Shown here one piece after another: positions 15,934 to 25,216 of a DNA stretch of 64,000 nt (position 1 is the stretch's first letter; each line of letters opens with the position of its first letter). The notes beneath the pieces are model-generated. The model was not told the DNA's origin. It made no database searches and saw nothing but the letters and a program-made list of their open reading frames with translations. A program made the position numbers and the translations under genes. Source of the DNA: Pseudomonas fluorescens (GTDB taxonomy: Bacteria; Pseudomonadota; Gammaproteobacteria; Pseudomonadales; Pseudomonadaceae); contig NZ_VCNJ01000029.1 of the NCBI RefSeq assembly GCF_005938625.1, forward strand, positions 271,633 to 335,632, given 5' to 3'.

Positions 15934-17789
15934 GCCTGATCCATCGCCGTCGCCACGCCTTGATCTTCCCCGAGAAACCCACCGCTCTGATGCTGCCAGA
16001 GCCGCGCATAGATGCCGTTTCTGTTGAGCAATTCGGTATGGGTGCCTTGCTCGATAATCCGCCCCTCATCCATGACGATCAGTCGATCCATCGCCGCAAT
16101 CGTCGACAACCGATGGGCGATGGCGATCACGGTTTTGCCCTGCATCATTTCATCGAGGCTTTCCTGAATGGCCACTTCGACTTCAGAGTCCAGCGCACTG
16201 GTAGCTTCGTCGAGCAGCAGGATCGGCGCGTTCTTCAGCATCACGCGGGCGATGGCGATGCGTTGGCGCTGGCCGCCGGAGAGTTTGATGCCGCGTTCAC
16301 CGACCAGGGTGTCGTAGCCGCTGTGGCCTTGCTTGTCGCTCAGTTGGCTGATGAAACCGTCGGCCTGCGCGTTGGCGGCGGCGCGGCGTATATCTTCGTC
16401 GCTGGCGTCCGGGCGGCCATAGGCGATGTTGTCGCGAATCGAACGGTGGAGCAGCGACGTGTCCTGCGTGACCATGCCGATCGCGCTGCGCAGACTGTCT
16501 TGGGTCACCTGTGCGATGTTTTGCCCGTCGATGCGAATCTCCCCGCTGTCGACGTCATAGAAGCGCAGCAGCAGATTGATCAGCGTCGATTTTCCGGCGC
16601 CGGAACGCCCGACCAGACCGATCTTTTCACCGGGACGAATGTTCAGGCTCAGGTTGTCGAGGACCTGGCGTTCGCCGTTGTAGTTGAAGCTGACCTTGTC
16701 AAAAGACACCGCGCCGCCAGCGGGGGCGAGCACGGCGGCGTTCGGCGCATCCTGCACTTTTGGGCCACGGGTGAGGGTGGCCATGCCGTCCTGCACGGTG
16801 CCGATGTTTTCGAACAGCGACGTCATCTGCCACATGATCCAGTGCGACATGCCGTTGATGCGCAACGCCATCGCCGTGATCGCCGCGACGGCGCCGGTGC
16901 CGACCTGACCCAGATGCCAGAGCCACAGGGCATAGCCGCCGGCGCCCATGATCAGTCCGACCACCAGCGCCTGATTGACGATCTCGAACTGGCTGACCAG
17001 ACGCATCTGGCGAAAACCGGTGAGCTTAAAATCCTCCATCGCCGCCCGCGCGAAGTGCGCTTCGCGCTTGGAGTGCGAGAACAGTTTGACCGTGGTGATG
17101 TTGGTGTAGGCGTCAGCGATGCGCCCGGTCATCGACGAGCGCGCATCGGCCTGTTCCTGGCCGACCTTGCCCAGGCGCGGCACAAAATAAACCATGGCCA
17201 GCCCGAATAACGCGAGCCAGGCAATGAACGGCAGCATCAGTTTCAGCGCAAAGCCGCCAGCCAGGGCAATGATCGCGATGAAGTAAACGCCGATGCCCGG
17301 TGCGATTTCGATCAGGGTGAACAGGACTTCGCGCACGGCCAGCGCGGTCTGCATGACCTTGGTCGTGACCCGCCCGGAAAATTCATCGGAGAAGAACGAA
17401 AGGCTTTGCCGCAGCATCAGCCGATGGAAATCCCAGCGTAGCCGCAGCGGTAAATTGATCGCCAGGATCTGGTGCTGAACCATCGTGCGCAACGCCACCA
17501 GACCGATGCTGATGAACAACACGATGCCGATGCCCCACAGCACGCGGTTTTCTTGCGCGTTGACACCGCCGCCGGCCTGCCACGTCGAGAGCAGATCGAC
17601 GACCTGGCCGAGAAACGAAAACAGCCAGGCCTCGTAGATCGACACCCCGGCACTGAGCAACGCCAGCGCGAGGATATAACCGCGTGCACCGCGCGTGCAG
17701 GCCCACAGGAACCGCATCAGGCCGACGGGCGGGGGTGGTGCTTCGTCGGGGGGGAAGGGGTCGAGCCGTTGTTCAAACACGCGCAGCAT
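15930..17789 (-). CDS. ABC exporter, fused permease and ATP-binding domains
   Basis: A 619-aa half-transporter of the multidrug/lipid exporter (ABCB-like) type. The N-terminal six-helix domain spans about residues 25-320. The nucleotide-binding domain has Walker A GRSGAGKST, the Q-loop TQDTSLLH, signature LSGGQRQRIAIARV, Walker B ILLLDEATSALD and the switch histidine IAHRLSTI. It would work as a homodimer exporting a hydrophobic compound. ATG 17789 follows GGAGACCACA and was preferred to two upstream codons. The substrate is unknown. Confidence 0.9.
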   Translation of the reverse strand: MLRVFEQRLDPFPPDEAPPPPVGLMRFLWACTRGARGYILALALLSAGVSIYEAWLFSFLGQVVDLLSTWQAGGGVNAQENRVLWGIGIVLFISIGLVALRTMVQHQILAINLPLRLRWDFHRLMLRQSLSFFSDEFSGRVTTKVMQTALAVREVLFTLIEIAPGIGVYFIAIIALAGGFALKLMLPFIAWLALFGLAMVYFVPRLGKVGQEQADARSSMTGRIADAYTNITTVKLFSHSKREAHFARAAMEDFKLTGFRQMRLVSQFEIVNQALVVGLIMGAGGYALWLWHLGQVGTGAVAAITAMALRINGMSHWIMWQMTSLFENIGTVQDGMATLTRGPKVQDAPNAAVLAPAGGAVSFDKVSFNYNGERQVLDNLSLNIRPGEKIGLVGRSGAGKSTLINLLLRFYDVDSGEIRIDGQNIAQVTQDSLRSAIGMVTQDTSLLHRSIRDNIAYGRPDASDEDIRRAAANAQADGFISQLSDKQGHSGYDTLVGERGIKLSGGQRQRIAIARVMLKNAPILLLDEATSALDSEVEVAIQESLDEMMQGKTVIAIAHRLSTIAAMDRLIVMDEGRIIEQGTHTELLNRNGIYARLWQHQSGGFLGEDQGVATAMDQA

Positions 17790-18034
17790 TGTGGTCTCCG
17801 AAATCATCAGGGTCAGGGGATTCTGCCATTGAATGGCGGCTTTGAGGGTTTGCACTTCAAAGACTTGTCCCCGTTCGAGTAGGGTTCCTGCGCCTTATTT
17901 GGGATCACACAGCCGCAAACCCTGCGGATTCCGGGCGCAGGCCGATCAGCTACGCTATCTGCTCAGATGACTTGAGCAGCGCAAGATGCGGCAAACCAAC
18001 CGGGTTTTTTGTTCGGAGTCGATGGACACAAGAA

Positions 18035-18229
18035 ATGTTTAATTTCTTTTTGCAGTTTATGTTAGTGCTCATCCCCACCGCGTCTCTGTCACTCGACAGT
18101 TATCTTCGTTACCGAGTGGCAAAAAACCAACCGGTGAGCAAGGCGTGGAAGGGCTGCAATCACGTGCTGGCGATCCTGCTGATCATGCAGTTGCTGGGTT
18201 TGGCGCTGTACTTCTTCTACCTCGCCTGA
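18035..18229 (+). CDS. Small membrane protein, 64 aa
   Basis: Two hydrophobic helices (FNFFLQFMLVLIPTASLSL and VLAILLIMQLLGLALYFFYL) are joined by a basic loop (RYRVAKNQPVSKAWKG), a typical two-TM small membrane protein. The start at ATG 18035 has only a weak purine stretch upstream. An in-frame TTG at 17972 would add unconvincing residues. No family is recognised. Confidence 0.5.
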   Translation: MFNFFLQFMLVLIPTASLSLDSYLRYRVAKNQPVSKAWKGCNHVLAILLIMQLLGLALYFFYLA

Positions 18230-18393
18230 GTCTGGTCGAACGCCTGCTGATACGTATGCTGCCATTCACCTCCGATTTGGCAACAGTGTTTGTCCCACCC
18301 ACCGATTTTTCCCGCCACTGTCATTCCCTAGCATCGTCTCCAGGCCAGCAGCAATCGTGCTGAAGCGGCCCACTCAACGAGACGGTGAACATC

Positions 18394-18651
18394 ATGAACA
18401 CAATGAAAATGGCGATGGCGTTATTGCTTGGCAGTCTGGGCGCACAGGCCTACGCGGATTCGGCGCCGACGCAAAACCTGCCAGTCGAAACCTATGCCTA
18501 CTCGACCAATCTCGACATCGAACATGTGATCTCGATCACCGAACCGGCCAATGAATGCGCGCCGGTACCGGTTCAAATGACCTATGAAGATTCCCATGGC
18601 GAGCGCCATGTTCTGCAATACCAGGTCATGGGCACTGGCTGCTCCAGTTGA
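18394..18651 (+). CDS. DUF2790-family exported protein
   Basis: An 85-aa precursor with a signal peptide ending at AYA-DS, and a mature domain IEHVISITEPANECAPVPVQ...MTYEDSHGERHVLQYQVMG...C. This is the pattern of DUF2790, small periplasmic proteins common in pseudomonads and often duplicated. Function is unknown; some are reported among metal- or stress-responsive genes. The exact start (GTG 18385, ATG 18394 or ATG 18403) is uncertain. It is convergent with the LysR gene. Confidence 0.75.
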   Translation: MNTMKMAMALLLGSLGAQAYADSAPTQNLPVETYAYSTNLDIEHVISITEPANECAPVPVQMTYEDSHGERHVLQYQVMGTGCSS

Positions 18652-18695
18652 TTCAGTGCAGAGAAGGGAGGGTCGACACTCCTTGTCTGCTGCGC

Positions 18696-19631
18696 TCAGT
18701 GCTTTCTTGCTCCAGCAATTTGTTCATCCGATGCCAGTAACTCCGGGATCGACAGCTTGAGAAAGTCCACCCAGGTTTTAGTCTTCGCATCAACGAACTT
18801 GCGCGACGGATAGATCGCGAACAGGTTCAACTCCTCCAGCCGGTACTCCGGCAACACCCGCACCAACGTCCCCGTCCGCAGGCCATCCACGGCCGACGCT
18901 ATCGGCTGAATGCCGATACCCATGCCTTTTCTGATCGCGATGGTCATGCCGTCGGCGGTATTGATATGGAAGGGAGACAGGGGAATGGTGATGGTCTCCA
19001 TGCCTTGCGGGCCTTCGAACGTCCAGTTCTCCACTGGCATCACCGTGTTGACGATGCGCAGGCACTCATGTTCGGCCAGAGCGGCGGGCGTGTCGGGTAT
19101 TCCGTGTTTTTCCAGATAGGCCGGCGTCGCGCAGAGGATGCTGTACGTCATGCCGAGACGCTGCGCGACGAAGCCTGAGTCGGGCAGGTCGCGGGCCAGC
19201 ACGATGGACATGTCGTAGCCTTCTTCCAATAAATCTGGGACGCGATTGGTCAACGTCAGGTCGAACATGACCGTGGGGTGAATCTCCCGGTAACGGGCGA
19301 TGGCGTCGATCACGTAGTGGTTGCCGATGGCTGACATCGCATGGATTTTCAGACGACCGACCGGCAGTGTCTGCGCAGTGCCGGCTTCAGTGTCAGCCTC
19401 ACGCACATCGTCGAGGATTTTTTCGCAGCGTTGCAGGTAGCGCAGGCCCGCTTCGGTGAGGGCGAGGCGGCGGGTGGTGCGGTTGATCAGGCGGGTGTGC
19501 AGACGGGCTTCAAGGGCGGACACGGCTTTGGACACGTTGGTCGTGGTGGTGTCGAGCAGTTCGGCGGCGGCCGTGAAGCTGCCGCTTTGCGCGACGGCGA
19601 CGAAGAAACGCATGCTCTGGAAAACGTCCAT
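18696..19631 (-). CDS. LysR-family transcriptional regulator
   Basis: A 311-aa protein with an N-terminal winged helix-turn-helix (MRFFVAVAQSGSFTAAAELL, then TTTTNVSKAVSALEARL) and a periplasmic-binding-protein-like effector domain after residue ~90. It belongs to the broad LTTR group with RTTRRLALTEAG after the recognition helix. It stands alone, with REP-like repeats between it and the next gene, so no target is obvious. Autoregulation would be usual for the family. Confidence 0.85.
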   Translation of the reverse strand: MDVFQSMRFFVAVAQSGSFTAAAELLDTTTTNVSKAVSALEARLHTRLINRTTRRLALTEAGLRYLQRCEKILDDVREADTEAGTAQTLPVGRLKIHAMSAIGNHYVIDAIARYREIHPTVMFDLTLTNRVPDLLEEGYDMSIVLARDLPDSGFVAQRLGMTYSILCATPAYLEKHGIPDTPAALAEHECLRIVNTVMPVENWTFEGPQGMETITIPLSPFHINTADGMTIAIRKGMGIGIQPIASAVDGLRTGTLVRVLPEYRLEELNLFAIYPSRKFVDAKTKTWVDFLKLSIPELLASDEQIAGARKH

Positions 19632-19693
19632 CGTTGTTCCGCCTTATGGTGGGTTGTGTGGTGTTGGTGAGTCGCTGTTCACTTTTAATGGCA

Positions 19694-19845
19694 GCCCCTC
19701 ACCCTAACCCTCTCCCGGAGGGAGAGGGGACTGACCGAGGTGTCTTGCGCTGTCCGCCGACCTGAAATATCAAGTCGAACTCAGGATTTGAATAGCACGC
19801 GATAAGGCTCCCTCTCCCCCCGGGAGAGGGCGGGGGGTGAGGGCT
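19694..19845. repeat. Inverted GC-rich repeat pair (CCCTCTCCC type)
   Basis: The left copy reads CCCCTCACCCTAACCCTCTC followed by CCGGAGGGAGAGGGG. The right copy (about 19809-19845) is its inverse, CCCTCTCCCCCCGGGAGAGG then GCGGGGGGTGAGGG. Each copy is itself a hairpin, and the pair forms a larger inverted repeat of about 150 bp. It resembles a second REP-like class common between genes in pseudomonads and differs from the GTGGGAGC REPs. Confidence 0.75.
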
Positions 19846-19869
19846 ACACTCTGCGTCGCGCCACAAACT

Positions 19870-20823
19870 TCAAGACGTACGCCCAGGAATAAACCCCGGC
19901 ACCCCGGTTTCCACCACCGAATTGAAACGGATCCGCGTGCTGATGTCTTCCTTGATCTCACGCATCGCCCGTTGCGGCAATGTCGCGATATCAAAATTCT
20001 CCTGAATATGCGCTGGCGTCGCCGAGGTCGTCAGAAACGCCGTGCCACGCTGCACCGCCCACGCCAGCGCCACTTGCGCCGGGGTCTTCTGCACATGTCG
20101 GGCAATGCCGGTCAGCACGGCGTCTTCCAGAACGTTCGGTTCCATGCCGTGGCCCAACGGCGCGAACGCCAGCAGGATGATGCCGTGCGCCTGGCAGAAC
20201 TCGAGCATTTCCCATTCCTGCAGGTACGGGTGCGACTCGATCTGCACCACGGCCGGTTTGATCCGTGCTTGCGCGACAATCTCTTTCAACGCTTCCAGAG
20301 TGATGTCCGACAAACCAATGGATTTGCAGCGGCCCTCATCCACCAGACTTTCCAGCGCACGCCAGGTGTCGAGCAAAGTGATATCGCCATCGTAGATCAC
20401 GTGGCCGAATACATCGCGCGGATCCTGATCATCCCCCGCCTGAAAAGCGAACGGCGTGTGGATCAGGTAGCAATCGATGTAGTCGGTTTGCAAGCGCTGG
20501 CAACTCGCCTCAAAGGCAGGTTTGACCCGCTCGGGCCGGTGGTTGGTGTTCCACAGTTTGGTGGTGATGAACACGTCTTCACGGCGAATCTGGCCGGCAG
20601 CGAAAACCTGCTGAAACGCCACGCCGATCTGCGTTTCATTGCGATAGCGCTCGGCGCAGTCGAAGTGGCGGAAGCCGACTTCCAACGCGCATTTGACTGC
20701 TTCAGTGGTGGTGCTCAAATCGCGGAACAACGTGCCGAAGCCAACGGCCGGCATCGAGCCTGCATCGTTGTTCAGCGGCCAGCGGGTGTCGCGAAGCGCA
20801 TCGTGAAAGGCTTCGTAAGTCAT
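19870..20823 (-). CDS. Aldo/keto reductase
   Basis: A 317-aa TIM-barrel oxidoreductase. The tetrad residues are visible: Asp and Tyr in FDCAERYRNE, Lys in FITTKLWN and His in CYLIHTPF. The NADPH-binding region is near the C-terminus. ATG 20823 follows GGAGAAAAACC. The gene starts 22 bp after the outer-membrane channel gene on the same strand, so it is probably the last gene of the efflux operon. It may detoxify a carbonyl compound that the pump also handles; that link is inference. Confidence 0.85.
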   Translation of the reverse strand: MTYEAFHDALRDTRWPLNNDAGSMPAVGFGTLFRDLSTTTEAVKCALEVGFRHFDCAERYRNETQIGVAFQQVFAAGQIRREDVFITTKLWNTNHRPERVKPAFEASCQRLQTDYIDCYLIHTPFAFQAGDDQDPRDVFGHVIYDGDITLLDTWRALESLVDEGRCKSIGLSDITLEALKEIVAQARIKPAVVQIESHPYLQEWEMLEFCQAHGIILLAFAPLGHGMEPNVLEDAVLTGIARHVQKTPAQVALAWAVQRGTAFLTTSATPAHIQENFDIATLPQRAMREIKEDISTRIRFNSVVETGVPGFIPGRTS

Positions 20824-20845
20824 GGTTTTTCTCCAGTGTCGGTGG

Positions 20846-22312
20846 TTACAGCGGTGTTTGCCCGGTGCCTGCGCGGGCGGCGATTTTCTGCTCGAAAACG
20901 CCGACGGCATTGCCGCCCAACGCTACGAACAACTGCACGGTGTCGAGATAGCGCGTGGTCTTCACCTGAATCTGCCCGAGCAACGCTTGCTCGTAGGCAC
21001 GCTCGGCTTCGAGCACTTGCAGCACGCTGTTTTCGCCTTGGGCGTAAGCCTGTTGGTTGAGGCGAAAGCTGCTGTCAGCGGCGCGCAATGCATCGTCCTG
21101 CGCGAGGTTTTGTTCGGCGCCGTGATGGATCGCCTGCAAGCTGTCCGCGACCTGTCCGAACGACTGAATCACCGTCTGCTGATAACGCGCGAGCGAGGCG
21201 TTGTAGCCATCGACGGCGGCCTGGCGCTCGGCTTTCAGCGTGCCGCCATTGAAGATTGGCGCGGTCAGCCCGGCAGCAAAACCCCACAGCGCTGCGCCGC
21301 CATTGCCTGAAGCGGCTTGCGCCAACGAGGCCGACAGTTCGATATGCGGATAGAGATTGGCCGTTGCCACCCCAACGGCGGCACTGGCCATGTGCAGTTC
21401 GGATTCGGCCTGCAGAATGTCCGGGCGGGTGCGCGCGGTTTCCGAGGGCAGGCTGACCGGCAGCGTCGTCGGCAAGGCAAAGTCGTCGAGGGTAAAGTCC
21501 GGCGCGATCCAGTCAGCCGGGCCTTTGCCGGCGAGGATCGACAAGGCATGCCGCGCCGCATCACGCTGCTGGGCGAGGGGCGGCAACAGGGTGCGATCCT
21601 GCGCGAGACGAGTTTGCGCCAGTGCCACATCGATGCGCGTGGTGCTGCCGCTCTGTTGGGCGCGGCGCACCAGCTCAAGGTTTTTCGTGTCATTGGCCAG
21701 TAGCGTTTGCACTGCCGCGATCTGCGCGTTGGCCGAGGCGATCAGCAACGCCTGTCGGGCCACTTCGCCGGTCAATGTGAGGTAGGCCGCTTCGTAGCGG
21801 TGTTTGTGCAAATCCGCCAACGCCTGCTGGCCTTCGACTTCACGCTTGATACCACCGAAGGCATCCAGATCGAATGCCACACGCGGGCCGATGGCGTAGA
21901 CATTGGCAACGCTTGGCTGCGGCCCGTTGTGAGTGCGTTGCCGACCGCCCGCTGCCGCAAAATCCACTTGCGGGAACAACGCGCCTTCCGCTGCTGCAAC
22001 GGAGGCGGCGGCCTGGCGCAGGGTCGCATCGGCGGCGACCAGTTCGAGGTTGCCGTCGATGGCGCGGCGCATCACCTGGTCGAGCTTCGGCGAGCGCAGC
22101 GCGGTCCACCAATCGCCTTGAATGCGTTGGCCCATGTCGAAACGTTGAGCACCGGTCGACTGCTCGGCTTGCTCATCGTAGTGCGCTGAGGACCCGGTGG
22201 CCGGGCGCTGGAAATCGGGGCCGACGGTGCAGGCCGACAGCATCACCATCAAGGCCAGCGCACTGAAGGTGCCGGGGATTGCAGAACGAGTGAAGCGCGT
22301 AGACGTTTTCAT
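20846..22312 (-). CDS. NodT/OprM-type outer-membrane efflux lipoprotein
   Basis: A 488-aa precursor with a lipoprotein signal ending in the lipobox LSAC (mature start CTVGPDFQRP, the classical CxVGPDYxxP of this family). The two repeated coiled-coil/barrel halves follow, containing AEALFPQVDFAAA- and TANLYPHIELSAS-type strands. It forms the trimeric TolC-like exit channel for the upstream MFS pump. The start has GTGGAG nine bases before ATG. It lies 19 bp after the MFS gene. Confidence 0.9.
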   Translation of the reverse strand: MKTSTRFTRSAIPGTFSALALMVMLSACTVGPDFQRPATGSSAHYDEQAEQSTGAQRFDMGQRIQGDWWTALRSPKLDQVMRRAIDGNLELVAADATLRQAAASVAAAEGALFPQVDFAAAGGRQRTHNGPQPSVANVYAIGPRVAFDLDAFGGIKREVEGQQALADLHKHRYEAAYLTLTGEVARQALLIASANAQIAAVQTLLANDTKNLELVRRAQQSGSTTRIDVALAQTRLAQDRTLLPPLAQQRDAARHALSILAGKGPADWIAPDFTLDDFALPTTLPVSLPSETARTRPDILQAESELHMASAAVGVATANLYPHIELSASLAQAASGNGGAALWGFAAGLTAPIFNGGTLKAERQAAVDGYNASLARYQQTVIQSFGQVADSLQAIHHGAEQNLAQDDALRAADSSFRLNQQAYAQGENSVLQVLEAERAYEQALLGQIQVKTTRYLDTVQLFVALGGNAVGVFEQKIAARAGTGQTPL

Positions 22313-22331
22313 TTTGCAGACTCCACAAAGA

Positions 22332-23810
22332 TCAGTCGGCCGCAGCCGGTTTGCGCAGCAACAGCACCAGCGGGCTCACCACGAGCATCGCCAGCATCAA
22401 AATCTTGAACTGGCCCATCACCGCGACGAACGCGGCCTGATGGGTCACCAAGTGGTTCAGACCTTCCAGCGCCGATAGCGAGGTCGGCAGCGCCGTTCGA
22501 TAGGGCGTCAACTGGCTGACCAGCGCGACGTGCATGGCTTGGGTGTTGTTGAAGAAAAAGATCTGCACCACCGCCACCCCGAGGGTGCTGCCGTAGACGC
22601 GCATCAGGTTGAACAGGCCGGTGGCTTCCGCGCGCAATGCCGGATTGAGCGTGCTGAACGCGACCTTGCTCAGCGCCGGCATCAACACGCCGAGGCCGAC
22701 TCCCTGAATGAATCCGCTCCACGCCACGGGCGTCCAGTCCATCAACGGTGAGTAACCGAGCATCAACCCGTTGGCGTAGATCACCAGCGCGATACCGGCG
22801 GCGATAAACACCCGTGTGTCGATCCAGCTCGGCGCACGACCCATCAGCAGGAACGCGCCGACCAGGCCGATGCCGCGCGGGATTGTCAGGAACCCTGTGG
22901 TGTCTGGCGGGTAGCCCATGATTTCGTCGAGCATCGGCGAGGTCAGCGCCATGGTCGACAGCAGGACGAAGCCGAGGGCGAAAAACATTACGGTCGACAG
23001 CACGAAGTTGCGATCGCCGAGCAACGCCTTGCTGACAAAGTGAACCTCGGCGGTCCACCGATGCACGATAAACAAGTACAAGCCGAGCGCGCCAGCCAGC
23101 GCTTGCATCCAGATTTCCAGGGAGTCGAACCAGTCCAGGCGCTCGCCGCGGTCGAGGAGCATCTGCAGGCCGATCATGCCGAGGGTGAAGGTGCCGAAAC
23201 CGAAAAAATCGTACGGCGGACGCTGCTCGGCTTTTTTCTCGGCGAGCAGCAACGTCGCCACCAGGAAGATGCACGCCGTCAGCGGCAGGCTGAGGTAGAA
23301 CATCGGCCGCCAGTCAAAGTACTCGCAGATCAGGCCGCCGATGCTCGGCCCGCTGACGATGCCGAACAGCACCAGCGCTGTCCATTTTGCGCCGAACGCA
23401 GGACGCTTTTGCGCCGGCAGGGTCTCCATGGCAATCGCCATCGACAGCGGCGCCAATACGCCACTGGCCAGGCCTTGCAGAATGCGCGCGGCGATGAATT
23501 CCAGCGGCGTGCTCGCCAACGTGCCGAGCCACAGACCGAGGGCAAACAGCACCAGGGCAATCTGATAGACCCGCTTCAAGCCGAAGGCGGCGGCGAGCCA
23601 CTGAGCGATCGGCAAGGTGATCGCGCTGGCGGCCAGGTAAGCCGTGAAAATCCACCCGGCTTGATCGTCGGTCATCGACAGACTGCCTTGTATCAAGCGC
23701 AGGGCGGCATTGGGCAATGGCAGATTCATCGATTGCAGATAGGTCGCCAGCAGCGCCACAAAGCGCAATGCGCGCAGATCGGCCAAGTTGTTGCGGGTAA
23801 TGGCGTTCAT
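22332..23810 (-). CDS. DHA2-family MFS drug efflux pump (EmrB-like)
   Basis: A 492-aa inner-membrane protein with 14 predicted helices. It has the DHA2 features LPNAALRLIQGSL after helix 1, GWIFTAYLAASAITLPIAQWL and LQGLASGVLAPLSMAI. Such pumps work by proton antiport together with an EmrA-type adaptor and a TolC-like channel, both encoded beside it. It starts six bases after the adaptor stop (GTGATG; the ATG at 23810 was chosen). The likely substrates are hydrophobic drugs, phenolics or plant compounds. Confidence 0.9.
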   Translation of the reverse strand: MNAITRNNLADLRALRFVALLATYLQSMNLPLPNAALRLIQGSLSMTDDQAGWIFTAYLAASAITLPIAQWLAAAFGLKRVYQIALVLFALGLWLGTLASTPLEFIAARILQGLASGVLAPLSMAIAMETLPAQKRPAFGAKWTALVLFGIVSGPSIGGLICEYFDWRPMFYLSLPLTACIFLVATLLLAEKKAEQRPPYDFFGFGTFTLGMIGLQMLLDRGERLDWFDSLEIWMQALAGALGLYLFIVHRWTAEVHFVSKALLGDRNFVLSTVMFFALGFVLLSTMALTSPMLDEIMGYPPDTTGFLTIPRGIGLVGAFLLMGRAPSWIDTRVFIAAGIALVIYANGLMLGYSPLMDWTPVAWSGFIQGVGLGVLMPALSKVAFSTLNPALRAEATGLFNLMRVYGSTLGVAVVQIFFFNNTQAMHVALVSQLTPYRTALPTSLSALEGLNHLVTHQAAFVAVMGQFKILMLAMLVVSPLVLLLRKPAAAD

Positions 23811-23816
23811 CACGAA

Positions 23817-24947
23817 TTACCCCGCACTGAGCAACGACTTGAGTGGATACCACCACGGCGTGCGGTGGCCGGTGTCGACTTCGACCGTGGCGCTTGTGCC
23901 GGAGAACAACGGCATGGCCGGGTCAGCGTCGTCGAGTTCGAGGCGCACCGGTACTCGCTGCACCACCTTCACCCAGTTGCCGGTCGCGTTCTCCGGCGGC
24001 AGCAGGGCGAAGTCCGCGCCGGCGCCGGGGCTCATGCTGATCACGTGGGCCTTGAAGGGCCGGTCTGGATAAGTGTCGAGGGTGATCGTCGCCGTCTGAC
24101 CGGGGCGCATGTGGCTGAGCTGGGTTTCGCGGAAGTTGGCTTCGATCCAGCTCTCGTGATCGGAAATCAATGCGAACGCCGCGCTGCCGTTGCTGACGTA
24201 ATTGCCCACTTGTAAGTCGTCGACCTTGGCCACGATGCCGTCGGCCGGTGCGGTCACTGTGGCGTAGGACAGATAAAGCTGCGCTTCGTCGAGCTGAGCC
24301 TTGGCTTCACGCACGGTTGGATGTCGGTCGATGGCGATGTCGGGATCACCACTGAGGGCGACTACGGTGCTGGCGATCTGTTGCTCGATCGATGCGATGC
24401 GTTGGCGCGAGACTTTCTGATCGGTGTCGGCGCGCTCATAGGCCGCCCGCGAGACGAACTCGCTGGCGATCAGCGCTTTTTTGCGGGCGAATTCTTTCTG
24501 ATCGTAGTCCGCCGACGCCCGCGCCGATTGCAGTTCGGCCTGCTGCTGGCGATAGCTGGCCTTGAGGCCGTCGATGCGCAGGCGAGCATTGCCTAACTGG
24601 GCTTCGGCGCGGTCGACCGCGATTTGCAATGGTTGCGGGTCGAGGCGAAACAGCACCTGGCCCTTGCGCACGGGTTGGTTATCGTCCACGGCGATCTCGA
24701 CCACTTGCCCGGACACCCGCGCATTGATCGATGCCTTGGCCACGCGAGCATAGGCGTTGTCGGTGGAGACGTAAGGCTCGTTCGCCCGGTATTGGCTGTA
24801 GCCGATGACCGCGAACAGCGCGGGCAGGCCGGCCATCAACAGTGGTCGCAGCCTTTGCTTGAGCGGTTGTTTCGACGGGACGTCCGCCAGATCCCCGATT
24901 CGCTGGGCGCTGGCATGTGCTGCGGTGAGATCAATTGGCTGGGTCAT
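23817..24947 (-). CDS. HlyD/EmrA-type membrane fusion protein
   Basis: A 376-aa adaptor with one N-terminal membrane helix (LLMAGLPALFAVIGYSQY), a biotinyl-lipoyl-like half (YVSTDNAYARVAKASINARV) and a long alpha-helical hairpin (AEAQLGNARLRIDGLKASYR...). The second half-lipoyl (YLSYATVTAPADGIVAKV) is followed by beta-barrel segments. It bridges the DHA2 pump and the outer-membrane channel. It is the first gene of the operon and divergent from the TetR gene. Confidence 0.9.
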   Translation of the reverse strand: MTQPIDLTAAHASAQRIGDLADVPSKQPLKQRLRPLLMAGLPALFAVIGYSQYRANEPYVSTDNAYARVAKASINARVSGQVVEIAVDDNQPVRKGQVLFRLDPQPLQIAVDRAEAQLGNARLRIDGLKASYRQQQAELQSARASADYDQKEFARKKALIASEFVSRAAYERADTDQKVSRQRIASIEQQIASTVVALSGDPDIAIDRHPTVREAKAQLDEAQLYLSYATVTAPADGIVAKVDDLQVGNYVSNGSAAFALISDHESWIEANFRETQLSHMRPGQTATITLDTYPDRPFKAHVISMSPGAGADFALLPPENATGNWVKVVQRVPVRLELDDADPAMPLFSGTSATVEVDTGHRTPWWYPLKSLLSAG

Positions 24948-25135
24948 GATCTGCTCTATCCAAAATGCTGAAGCGCAAACGGGACATCGGGCCGACCGGG
25001 GCAATCGCCTGTGGCCGCGACGTGATTAATGGCTGCGAAAAATCAAATCCGTGCGCGGTGGGGGAGGATCGCTCCTTACCGCTGTTCGTGGTTGCTACAG
25101 CCCATTCGAGCTGCGCCACAACAAAGCTGTTGACC

Positions 25136-25204
25136 AAGGAATTTCTGGTTCCTTAATTTTGTGCGATGGTGTAAGAATATGAGCGACTTCTCATCCTTGC
25201 AAGG
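25136..25204. promoter_or_regulatory. Operator candidates between the efflux operon and its TetR gene
   Basis: AAGGAA (25136-25141) and TTCCTT (25149-25154) form an inverted repeat with a 7-bp centre. A second dyad, CCTTGCAAGG (25195-25204), overlaps the ribosome-binding site of the TetR gene. Both lie in the divergent intergenic region where an autoregulating TetR repressor would bind. There is no direct evidence of binding. Confidence 0.4.
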
Positions 25205-25216
25205 AATTTGTACGAC

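Noticed and set aside
15903..17210. A ~435-codon plus-strand frame
   Set aside because: Antisense to the ABC exporter, whose motifs are all intact.
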